From Streptomyces sp. NA02950 (GTDB lineage Bacteria; Actinomycetota; Actinomycetes; Streptomycetales; Streptomycetaceae), in contig NZ_CP054916.1 in assembly GCF_013364155.1 (NCBI RefSeq), forward strand, positions 9,392,001 to 9,456,000: a stretch of DNA of 64,000 nucleotides, read 5' to 3'. The position numbers were made by a program, and so were the translations under genes. How positions within the stretch are numbered: position 1 is the first letter of the stretch; every line of letters begins with the position of its first letter. Under the pieces are notes generated by a model. The model had not been told where the DNA came from. It did no database searches and saw nothing but the letters and a program-made list of their open reading frames with translations. Positions 24,001-31,173 of the stretch are shown here, one piece after another.

Positions 24001-26994
24001 GCGCTCGCGGAGTCCGGCACCTTCGACGTGGAACCCCTCGGAGGTCCCCAGGCCACGGTCGCTGTGGCCCAGGCCCCGGCCGCCGTACCCCAGGTCCTGG
24101 CCGTACCGCCACAGGAGGCCGCGGTACTGCCCGCCGCCACCGGCCTCGACGCGGTCGTCCGCGACCAACTCGCCATCATGCGGCAGCAACTGGCGGTCCT
24201 CGGCGGCACGCCGACCCCCCTCACCGAGGTTGCCGCACCCGTCGACGAACCGCCGGCAGCACCACCGCCCGTGCTCCAGGCCGTGTCACAGCGCGAGGCC
24301 CCCGCGGCCCGCAGGTCTCCGGCGCCCGCTCCGGCCGCAGACGGAGCCCGGCTCGGCCCTCGGCAGAAGTCCTACGTGGACTCCCTGGTGCGGCGGATGG
24401 AGGAACGCAGCCCGCGGTCGAAACGGCTCGCCGGCCTGCACCGCGGCCGGATGGTGGAGAGCCGCCCCTGGGGGACCTTCCGTCCCGAGCTGAAGGAACT
24501 CAACTTCCCCATCATCATCGACCGGGGCAGGGGAGCGCACTTCTGGGACGCCGACGGCAGCCAGTACACCGACTACTGCCTCGGCTTCGGTGTGCACTTC
24601 TTCGGCCACAACCCGCCGTTCGTCCAGGACGCCATCGCCACGCAGCTGAAGCGCTCCTTCATGCTGGGGCCGCAGGTGGAACTGACCTACCAGGTCGCCG
24701 AACAGTTCTGCCGGATCACCGGGCACGACCGGGTCTCCTTCTGCAACTCCGGTTCGGAGTCGGTGATGGGCGCGGTGCGCCTCGCGCGGCTCGCGACCGG
24801 TCGGCGGAAGGTGGCCTACTTCGAGAAGTCCTACCACGGCATCACCGACGGGGTGCTGGGCCTGCGCGGCGAGGAACTCGGCGGCGTCCGGCCGATCGTG
24901 GACGGGGTGTCGCCCGGAGCGCTGCAGGACGTGGTCGTCCTGCCGTACGACGACCAGGCCGCCCTGGACTACATCGCCTCCCACAGTCATGAGCTGGCCG
25001 CGGTACTCGTCGAACCGATACAGGCGCGCAACCCCGTGACGCAGCCGGCCGAGTTCCTGCACAAGCTCCGCCGGCTGACCGAGGACACCGGCACGGTGCT
25101 GATCTTCGACGAGATGATCACCGGGTTCCGCATGCACATCCGTGGCGCCCAGGGGCTGTTCGGGATCAAGCCGGACCTGGCTATCTACGGCAAGGTGCTC
25201 GGCGGAGGTCTGCCGGTCGCGGCCATCGCCGGCAAGCAGTCCCTCATGGACGGGCTCGACGGCGGCAACTGGGACTACGGCGACCGGAGCGCTCCGACCG
25301 CGGAGACCACGTTCTTCGGCGGCACGTTCCAGAAGCACCCGCTGGCGATGGCGGCGACCAAGGCCGCCCTGGAGTACCTGGAGCAGCACGAGGACACCGT
25401 CTACCGCGACGTGAACGACCGGACCGCGCGGGTTGTCGGTGCGCTGTCCGACCTGTTCACCCAGCACGGGGTGGCGTACACGCTGGCATCCGTCGGCTCG
25501 CTGTGGCGGTTCCAGTACCGCGGACAGTCCAATCTGTACCACCCCCTGCCATTGGAGATGCTGTACCACAGCCTGCTGGCGGACGGTGTCTACATGTGGG
25601 AGGGCAGGACGTTCTTCATGTCCACCGCGCACACCGACGACGACGCCGAGCGGCTGATCGACGCGGTGGACCGGGGTCTGCACGCGCTGCGTGAGGCGGA
25701 CTTCCTGGACGGGGTCGCCACCACACCCCGGGTCCGCGCAGCGGAGCGCTGGCCGATGTCCACCCAGCAACGCGAGGTGTGGGACATCAGCCAGCGGCTC
25801 GGACCGTCATCCGTGGTCTACAACGAGACAGCGGTGCTGGAACTCACCGGCGAACTCGACCTGCCGGCCCTGGACGCCGCGCTGACCGCGGTACGGCAAC
25901 GGCATCCGGCGCTGCGCGCAGTCTGCTCCGCCGACGGCCGCGACCTGGTCGTGGAGCATGACGCCGCGAGCACGACGGTTGTCCACACGGTGGCACCCGA
26001 GGACAGTCCCCAGACCGTGATCGACGAGCGCGCCAACACGCCGTTCGACCTCCGGACCGGGCCGCTGTTCCGTGCCATGGTGCTGCGGCATTCGGAGGAC
26101 CGCCACCACCTGCTCGTCTCGGGCCACCACGTGGTCTTCGACGGCACCTCCATGGTCGCCGTGCTCAACGACCTGGCTGACGGCTACACCCGCGTCACCC
26201 AGGGGCGGGCTCTGGCAAGGGTGCAGCCCGGACGGGTGCAGCCGGCCTATCCGGAACCGGCCGCCGACAAACGGGAAGCCGCGCTCGACCACTGGCAGCA
26301 GCGTCTGGCGGCGCCCCCCGCACCCGCGTGGGCCGTCCAGGACCGCCCGGCGAGCGCTCCGGCGACCCGGCAGGCCTTCGAGTTCGACGCCGTCCTGTGG
26401 ACGGCGCTGGTGAAACGGTGCCCACAACTACGGTGCTCACCGTTCATGGCGGTGTTCAGCGCGTTCACGGCGGCACTGCACGAAGTGACCAGACACGACG
26501 ACCTGGTGGTCAGTACCCCGGTCGACCAGTGCCGGGGGGTGACGGAACAGGAACTGGTGGGCCACTTCGTCAGTTACGTCCCGGTTCGCAGCCGGCACAT
26601 CGACACCGACCTCCCGAAGCACCGTCAGCAGTTCAGCCAGTCGCTCGGTGAGGACCTCTCCCACGGCACCCTGCCGCTGGGCGATGTCCTCGACGAGCTG
26701 GCCGAGCGGGGCGAGCTGGACGACCCCTGGCTCGCGCGACAGCAGCTCACCTCCGTGGTGTTCAACCTCAACCGCCCGCTGCCGCCGCCGAGGATCGGTG
26801 ATCTGGAGGCGCGGGTGAGCCTGCCGTCCACCGTGGAGGCGATGTTCGATCTGCTCTTCGATGTCGTCCCGATGGAGGACAAGGTGTTCGTGGAGATCGT
26901 GTACCGCGACCAGGTGCCCGCGGACGACATCACGCGGCTCTGGACACGCTGGCTCGAACTGCTCCACGAGACCGCCGATGACGGCGGAGCCTGA
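21010..26994 (+). CDS. Hybrid PKS-NRPS megasynthase KS-AT-ACP-aminotransferase-C (beta-amino acyl forming)
   Basis: 1994 residues. KS about 8-430 with Cys178 (TACSSS), His313 (HGSGTPLGDP) and His353 (KSNLGHAEAA), all intact. AT about 530-840: nucleophile Ser624 (GHSAGE), His at 727/728 in FGSHH; the usual GQGSQ motif reads GLGPQ (Leu537). ACP about 930-1005 with GADSI (Ser962). Class III PLP aminotransferase about 1140-1570 with IFDEMITGF and the Schiff-base Lys1395 (YGKVLGGGLP). C domain about 1590-1990 with HHVVFDG (1706-1712). This order, ending in C, is that of iturin/mycosubtilin-type synthases, in which a beta-ketoacyl-ACP is transaminated to a beta-amino acyl chain and condensed with the next amino acid. 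There are no KR, DH or ER domains. See the paralogue at 41390-45757. Confidence 0.95.
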   Translation: MDPMTADRDVAIIGMACRFPGAVRTAEDLLRLSVDGVDAIDEVPESRQLRGLYSPDPTEPGRISTRWIGSIDGIDRFDAEFFGITAREAEQMDPQQRILLETAYEALELAGVPPTSGQLSDGGVYVGISGSDYGRLLGRRMTELGGHFVTGQASSVAANRLSYLLDMSGPSMAVDTACSSSLVAVHLAVRALREGDCPLALAAGVNLVLAPDNWVSVSKAGMMSPTGRCHSFGAEADGFVRADGCGVLVLKTLARARRDGDEIHAVIRGSAINQDGASNGLTAPNGPAQEAVIRAALADAGVRPEEVGYVEAHGSGTPLGDPIEFAALAATYGKVPAGSPPCYVGSVKSNLGHAEAAAGMAGIIRLVTCLRAGYVPASLHTEELNPRLATDGTRLAVARRTARWSDGPDRRTGAVSSFGFGGTNAHVLVQQADPVSHRSPAPAPTGLVLPLSAKGEEPLRELAERYASLLSDDGTAAGDLCYSAAARRAHHPVRGAFSGRDRAELRRSLESFLADGGVPDTVEGLVWRDTVYVCPGLGPQTSGLGSALLSEPTLVEHCHRCSDAFAPLLGVSLFEYLSQGGPEADEIALTRTDIAQALHFTVQSGLAGLWSSFGLRPAAVIGHSAGEPAAAYVSGMLDFDAAVELVAARGSVMQHAAVDGRMVAVSAAPQEIDDLLARCPDDIVLAVDNGPRNVTLSGPAEAVEQLAAQLRADGLRARLLSIRFGSHHPDLAPAGEELARRGVGAATAPGSVPMFSSITGALLDSVQMTAEHWGRGVINPVLLRSAVQQAATAGFANFLEISPQQMLLGPVHTSAAAVGVRASVLHALGEGDDGAASARAVLPELYVRRAELDWQAVYPDGRFLPSTPSYPWQGRRYWALDGWTHTTLATSTIPTSTAPTTPTVPSTPTATEPAQEPLRRSTLAASQEHALAEVTEEIAAILKYPRERITPQSFFLELGADSILLLQLVNTLNNRHGTSFKATDLFEKYQSVGDLADALAESGTFDVEPLGGPQATVAVAQAPAAVPQVLAVPPQEAAVLPAATGLDAVVRDQLAIMRQQLAVLGGTPTPLTEVAAPVDEPPAAPPPVLQAVSQREAPAARRSPAPAPAADGARLGPRQKSYVDSLVRRMEERSPRSKRLAGLHRGRMVESRPWGTFRPELKELNFPIIIDRGRGAHFWDADGSQYTDYCLGFGVHFFGHNPPFVQDAIATQLKRSFMLGPQVELTYQVAEQFCRITGHDRVSFCNSGSESVMGAVRLARLATGRRKVAYFEKSYHGITDGVLGLRGEELGGVRPIVDGVSPGALQDVVVLPYDDQAALDYIASHSHELAAVLVEPIQARNPVTQPAEFLHKLRRLTEDTGTVLIFDEMITGFRMHIRGAQGLFGIKPDLAIYGKVLGGGLPVAAIAGKQSLMDGLDGGNWDYGDRSAPTAETTFFGGTFQKHPLAMAATKAALEYLEQHEDTVYRDVNDRTARVVGALSDLFTQHGVAYTLASVGSLWRFQYRGQSNLYHPLPLEMLYHSLLADGVYMWEGRTFFMSTAHTDDDAERLIDAVDRGLHALREADFLDGVATTPRVRAAERWPMSTQQREVWDISQRLGPSSVVYNETAVLELTGELDLPALDAALTAVRQRHPALRAVCSADGRDLVVEHDAASTTVVHTVAPEDSPQTVIDERANTPFDLRTGPLFRAMVLRHSEDRHHLLVSGHHVVFDGTSMVAVLNDLADGYTRVTQGRALARVQPGRVQPAYPEPAADKREAALDHWQQRLAAPPAPAWAVQDRPASAPATRQAFEFDAVLWTALVKRCPQLRCSPFMAVFSAFTAALHEVTRHDDLVVSTPVDQCRGVTEQELVGHFVSYVPVRSRHIDTDLPKHRQQFSQSLGEDLSHGTLPLGDVLDELAERGELDDPWLARQQLTSVVFNLNRPLPPPRIGDLEARVSLPSTVEAMFDLLFDVVPMEDKVFVEIVYRDQVPADDITRLWTRWLELLHETADDGGA

Positions 26995-27043
26995 GGCCCG
27001 GCTTTCGCATTCGGTAATGCAGGGACCGCTCGGAAGGATTGAG

Positions 27044-27139
27044 ATGGGAACAAGTGATCCAATCGACGAAACAGTAGTCAAGGGCACGGCGCGTCGCGCC
27101 GGGACCGCAACGCTTCCGACGGCGGTCACCAGCCCATGA
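27044..27139 (+). CDS. Small ORF (31 aa) coupled to the KASIII gene
   Basis: ATG at 27044 with GGAAGGA about eight bases upstream; the 31-codon frame ends in a TGA that overlaps the KASIII ATG (ATGA). The product starts MGTSDPIDETVVKG and ends TLPTAVTSP. It is less GC-rich at its start than its neighbours. No family, signal peptide or carrier motif is visible. It may be a real small protein or a leader that drives coupled translation of the ketosynthase. Confidence 0.45.
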   Translation: MGTSDPIDETVVKGTARRAGTATLPTAVTSP

Positions 27140-28137
27140 CCGCCCCACACCCTGCGGCCGTAGTGGCCGGTATCGGCGCGTGGCTGCCCCCCGACGTGGT
27201 GACCAACCACGATCTCAGCGCCCGGATGGACACCACGGACGCCTGGATACGCCAGCGGACCGGAATCCGGCAACGCCACATTGCATCACCGGGAACGGCC
27301 GCGTCCGACCTCGCCGTAGAGGCGGGGCGGCGGGCGCTCGAGTCCGCCGGCCTGCAGACCGTGGACATGGTGGTGCTCACCACCACCACGCCCGACAAGC
27401 CCTGCCCCGCGACCGCGCCCGCGGTGGCCGCCCGGCTTGGTATGGAAGGCGTTCCGGCCTTCGACGTGGCCGCCGTCTGCACGGGCTTCCTCTACGCGCT
27501 GGCAACCTCCGCGGGGCTCATCGCCGCCGGTACGGCGGACCACGTCCTGGTCATCGCGACGGAGGTGTACAGCGCCATCATCGACCCCGCGGACCGCGGC
27601 ACGGCGGTGGTCTTCGGGGACGGTGCGGGAGCCGTGGTGCTCCGCAGGGGCGACCCGGACGAGTGGGGCGCGCTCGGCGCCTTCGTGCTCGGCAGCGACG
27701 GGGTGCACGAGGACCTGATCCAGGTACCGGCCGGCGGCTCCCGCCAACGGAAGTCCGGTCTGCCGACCGGCCCGGGCGACGAGTTCTTCAGGATGCGGGG
27801 CAAGGAGGTCTTCCGGCACGCTGTGCAGTGCATGACCACCGCGTGTCAGCAGGCCACCCTCGCGGCCGGATGGGAGCCGGAGCGCGTCGACCGGTTGGCG
27901 GCACACCAGGCCAATGCCCGCATCCTGACCGCCGTTTCGGAGCGACTGCGTCTCGCCGAGGACCAGCCGCTCAGCAACATCGAGCAGGTGGGGAACATCG
28001 GTGCGGCCTCCCTGCCCGTCCTGCTCGCCCACTCCGCCGAGCGGGGAGAACTCAAGCCGGGCCACCACCTCCTGCTCACGGCCTTCGGGGGCGGCCTGAC
28101 GTGGGGGGCGACCACGCTGGTCTGGCCTCAGCTGTGA
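27136..28137 (+). CDS. 3-oxoacyl-ACP synthase III (KASIII/FabH-like)
   Basis: 333 residues, normal FabH length. Catalytic triad: Cys115 in DVAAVCTGFLYAL, His in AAHQANARI, Asn in GNIGAASLP; the C-terminal GGGLTWGATTLVW is typical. The N-terminus has WIRQRTGIRQRH. KASIII enzymes start a chain by condensing an acyl-CoA with malonyl-ACP. It is followed by an ACP and a KASII gene, all + strand, forming a dedicated mini-set inside the cluster, which suggests a special starter or extender acyl unit rather than housekeeping fatty acid synthesis (no FabD, FabG, FabZ or FabI here). Confidence 0.93.
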   Translation: MTAPHPAAVVAGIGAWLPPDVVTNHDLSARMDTTDAWIRQRTGIRQRHIASPGTAASDLAVEAGRRALESAGLQTVDMVVLTTTTPDKPCPATAPAVAARLGMEGVPAFDVAAVCTGFLYALATSAGLIAAGTADHVLVIATEVYSAIIDPADRGTAVVFGDGAGAVVLRRGDPDEWGALGAFVLGSDGVHEDLIQVPAGGSRQRKSGLPTGPGDEFFRMRGKEVFRHAVQCMTTACQQATLAAGWEPERVDRLAAHQANARILTAVSERLRLAEDQPLSNIEQVGNIGAASLPVLLAHSAERGELKPGHHLLLTAFGGGLTWGATTLVWPQL

Positions 28138-28222
28138 GTGTCCGCGCGGTCGTCGACGTGCAGGCCGAGTGCGGATGCACGATCAACAACCGTCCCATGT
28201 GATCAGAATGGATGAAGCGATC

Positions 28223-28456
28223 ATGTTCGAAATACTCAAGGGTCTCCTCGTCGGCAAGTTGAAGGTCGCCGAGGAACTGGTCACCCCCGAAGCGACCATC
28301 GAGGACATCGAGTTGGACTCACTGGCCCTGGTGGAGCTGGCGCTCCTCATCGAGCAGGACCTCGGCGTCAGCGTCGACGAGGACGAGCTGGCCGACGCCT
28401 GGACCGTCGACGACATCACCCAGCTCATGTCGGAACAGAGCAACTGCGTCTCATGA
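28223..28456 (+). CDS. Acyl carrier protein
   Basis: 77 residues from the ATG at 28223 (GGATGAAG upstream); an ATG at 28208 is an alternative. It has the carrier motif ELDSLALVEL with phosphopantetheine Ser33, acidic helix 2 and helix 3 (VDEDELADAWTVDDI). Its stop overlaps the KASII ATG (ATGA). The motif is DSLALVEL rather than the NRPS LGGDS type, so it is an FAS/type II PKS-style ACP and the likely partner of the two ketosynthases on either side. It may also serve the PKS at 41390-45757, which has no ACP. Confidence 0.93.
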   Translation: MFEILKGLLVGKLKVAEELVTPEATIEDIELDSLALVELALLIEQDLGVSVDEDELADAWTVDDITQLMSEQSNCVS

Positions 28457-29667
28457 CCGACGCGGCCATCACCGGGGTCGGTCTGGTGACCCCGGCGGGT
28501 ATCGGAGCCGGGGCCAACTGGGCCAGGGTGTGCGAGGGCAGGTCCACCGCGGCGGTCGATCCCCACCTCGACGGCATCCCGCCACACCTCTCGTGCCGGG
28601 TCCCGGACTTCGACGGGGACGCCCTGCTCGGGGCCCGTCGGGCGCTGCGCCTGGACCGTGTCGCCCAGTACGCTCTGGTGGCCGCCGGTGAGGCGATCAC
28701 CGACGCGGGACTGACCCCGTCCTCCTGGGACGGCGCACGGGTCGGCGTGGTGCTCGGGACCGCCGACGGTGGGATCGGCACCGTCGAGGAACAGCACCTC
28801 ACCCTCGTCCGGGACGGATTCAAGCGGCTCTCGCCGTACCTGCTGCCGATGCAGCTGCCGAACATGCTGGCCGGCCAGGTGGCCATGGAATTCGGCGCGA
28901 CCGGACCGAACCTGGTCGTGAGCACCGCGTGCGCCTCCGGGACCACGGCGATCGGGGTAGCCCGCGACCTGCTCGCGCTGGACCGGTGCGACATCGTGCT
29001 GGCCGGCGGCAGCGAGGCCATGATCACGCCGTTGATGGTGGGCGGATTCGCACGTATGGGCGCGCTCTCGGAACGGACCGACGAGCCGGAGGCGGCATCA
29101 CGTCCCTTCGACGTCGACCGGGACGGCTTCGTGATCGGAGAGGGAGCCGGCGTCCTGGTGCTCGAACGCCCGGAGCACGCGCGAGCACGCGGCGCACGGA
29201 TGAGGAGCCGTGTCGTGGGCTACGGGGCGAGCGCCGACGCCCACCACGCGACGGCACCGCATCCCGAGGGCAAGGGCGCCGAGGCGGCGCTCCGCGCGGC
29301 GCTGGCCGATGCGGGGGCGGGGGGCGCCGACGTCGATCACGTCAACGCGCACGGCACGTCCACCCGGCTCAACGACCGCATCGAGGCGGACGTACTCGGG
29401 AGGGTTCTCGTCGGCCACCCGTCGACCACGTCCACCAAGGGGGTGACGGGACACCTCCTGGGAGCGGCCGGCGCGATCGAAGCCGTCTACACCACGATGG
29501 CCATCGAGTCCGGGACGGTTCCGCCCACGGCCAACCTCACCACCCAGGACCCGTGCATCGACCTGTCGCTGGTGTCAGAGCCGACCCGGGCGAAGGTGGG
29601 TCTGGCGTTGAGCAGCTCCTTCGGCTTCGGCGGACAGAACGCGGTCCTCGCACTCGCCGCCCCATGA
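28453..29667 (+). CDS. 3-oxoacyl-ACP synthase II (KASII/FabF-like)
   Basis: 404 residues. Catalytic Cys160 in STACASGTTAIG, His in NAHGTSTRLND, His in KGVTGHLLGAAGA, and the closing GFGGQNAVLAL. All condensing residues are intact, so this is an active KS, not a chain-length-factor type. It is translationally coupled to the ACP. In a type II set with KASIII it would carry out a second decarboxylative condensation; reduction steps would have to come from primary metabolism. Confidence 0.93.
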   Translation: MTDAAITGVGLVTPAGIGAGANWARVCEGRSTAAVDPHLDGIPPHLSCRVPDFDGDALLGARRALRLDRVAQYALVAAGEAITDAGLTPSSWDGARVGVVLGTADGGIGTVEEQHLTLVRDGFKRLSPYLLPMQLPNMLAGQVAMEFGATGPNLVVSTACASGTTAIGVARDLLALDRCDIVLAGGSEAMITPLMVGGFARMGALSERTDEPEAASRPFDVDRDGFVIGEGAGVLVLERPEHARARGARMRSRVVGYGASADAHHATAPHPEGKGAEAALRAALADAGAGGADVDHVNAHGTSTRLNDRIEADVLGRVLVGHPSTTSTKGVTGHLLGAAGAIEAVYTTMAIESGTVPPTANLTTQDPCIDLSLVSEPTRAKVGLALSSSFGFGGQNAVLALAAP

Positions 29668-29701
29668 CGGTTCCGTCGCGGAACCGCGCACAAGCCCCCA
29701 A

Positions 29702-29744
29702 GGCCCTGGTGTCACCTTCACGACGTGGCGGTGACAACAGGGCC
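29702..29744. terminator. Bidirectional hairpin terminator
   Basis: Between the convergent KASII and free-standing C genes: GGCCCTGGTGTCACC (29702-29716) pairs with GGTGACAACAGGGCC (29730-29744), a 15-bp stem with one mismatch and a 13-nt loop. The right arm ends at the stop codon of the - strand gene. Confidence 0.75.
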
Positions 29745-31084
29745 TACGGCGATGCGACGGCGTGCAGGACGGCGGTGTAGTCCTCGGCGAGAGCGGCGAT
29801 GGTGTCCTCGGTGAAGAGGTCGCAGGGGTAGACGATGCTCCCGACCAGCCCGTCCGGCGTCGTGCCGACGGCCAGTTCGAGGTCGTAGCGCGCGGTCAGG
29901 TGGTTGAAGGGCTGGGCGACGGTGCGTAGGCCCAGGAACGCCGGTACCTCTCCGGCTCCTCCGTGCAGCGCGGCGACATCCATGGTGGTGTTCTGGAACT
30001 CGAACATCACCTGGACGAGGGGGTCGCCGCCACGGTCCGGAAGACGGGCGACGACCTCGTCGATGGGTGCGTCCTGGTGCGCGAACGCCGCCAGCGTACG
30101 CTCGCGCACCTCGCCGAGGAGTTGCGCGAACGTGGCCTCGCGAGGAGCTGTCGACCGGATGGCGAGCGTGTTGACCATGCAGGTGATGAGTGCTTCCCGC
30201 TCGGGGGTGGTGCGCCCCGTGACGAGAGTGCCGACGGTGATGTCCGTCTGCCCCGTCCACTTCCTCAGGAGGGCGTGGTACCCGGTCAGGAGGGTCATGA
30301 ACAGAGTCGCGCGGGAGCACCGGCCCACCGCGGTGAGGCGGGCGGTCAGCTCGGCGGACAGGGTGAAGCGGTGCCGGCCGGCGTGCGCGGTGCGGGTGGC
30401 CGGCCGCGGCCGGCCGGCCGGCAGGCGGAGAGCGGGGGCGTCGGACAACTGGTCCTGCCAGTAGGACAGGTGCGTGTCCAGCCGACCCCGGGTCAGGTTC
30501 CGGCGCTCGTCCAGGCTCAGGTCCATGTAGCCATACGTCAGGGCGGGCAGCGCCGACGAGAGCGCGACTCCTCTGACGGCCAGCGCGTACAGGACCTCCA
30601 GCTCCCGGAAGAGGACGGCGACCGACCAGTCGTCGAAGACCACGTGGTGACCGACGCACACGAGTATGTGGTCGTCGTCGGCCAGGCGCAGCAGCCCGGT
30701 GCGGAGGACTTCGCGGCCGAGGTCGAACGGCCGCCGGGCGAGCTCGTCCGCGTACCCGACCGCCGCGTCGACCGGGTCGCTCTCGCCGGAGAAGTCCCGT
30801 TGCTCGACGGGGTAGTCCTCCGGTGCGCGCGCCGTCCAGCGCAGTGTGCCGCCGAGGCCGACGTCGAAGGTGCTGCGCAGCGACTCGTGCCGGGTGAGCA
30901 GGACGTGCAGGGCGCGCAGCAGGGCGGGCGTGTCGAGCGGGCCGTGCAACCGCAGGGCCACCGGGACGTTGTACTCTCCGCTGCCCCCGGTCAGCTGCTC
31001 CGCCGCCCACAGCCGCCGTTGTGCCGCGGTGGCCGGCGGCCGTATCGCCGCACCCCCCAGGCCGCTCTTCGCCGTCAGTGCCAC
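29744..31084 (-). CDS. Free-standing NRPS condensation domain
   Basis: 446 residues from the GTG at 31084, which has GAGGAG six bases upstream; the frame is open further 5' but that part runs antiphase through the NRPS gene. The fold starts PPATAAQRRLWAAEQL and GSGEYNVPVAL, as in LCL-type C domains. The catalytic motif is HHVVFDD: the second His and the Asp are kept, but the usual Gly is Asp. Downstream cores (TDITVGTLVTGR, HQDAPIDEVV) look intact. It lies 89 bp downstream of the NRPS in the same direction, so it is probably co-transcribed. It could supply a condensation step in trans, for example loading or cyclisation. Confidence 0.9.
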   Translation of the reverse strand: MALTAKSGLGGAAIRPPATAAQRRLWAAEQLTGGSGEYNVPVALRLHGPLDTPALLRALHVLLTRHESLRSTFDVGLGGTLRWTARAPEDYPVEQRDFSGESDPVDAAVGYADELARRPFDLGREVLRTGLLRLADDDHILVCVGHHVVFDDWSVAVLFRELEVLYALAVRGVALSSALPALTYGYMDLSLDERRNLTRGRLDTHLSYWQDQLSDAPALRLPAGRPRPATRTAHAGRHRFTLSAELTARLTAVGRCSRATLFMTLLTGYHALLRKWTGQTDITVGTLVTGRTTPEREALITCMVNTLAIRSTAPREATFAQLLGEVRERTLAAFAHQDAPIDEVVARLPDRGGDPLVQVMFEFQNTTMDVAALHGGAGEVPAFLGLRTVAQPFNHLTARYDLELAVGTTPDGLVGSIVYPCDLFTEDTIAALAEDYTAVLHAVASP

Positions 31085-31173
31085 GGTGCTCCTCGCTTCC
31101 TGATTCCGCTGGTGACCGATTCCCTCGGTTCCCGATGGTTCCGATTCCCCCGCTGCTCTCCGGCCCGGAGCGG

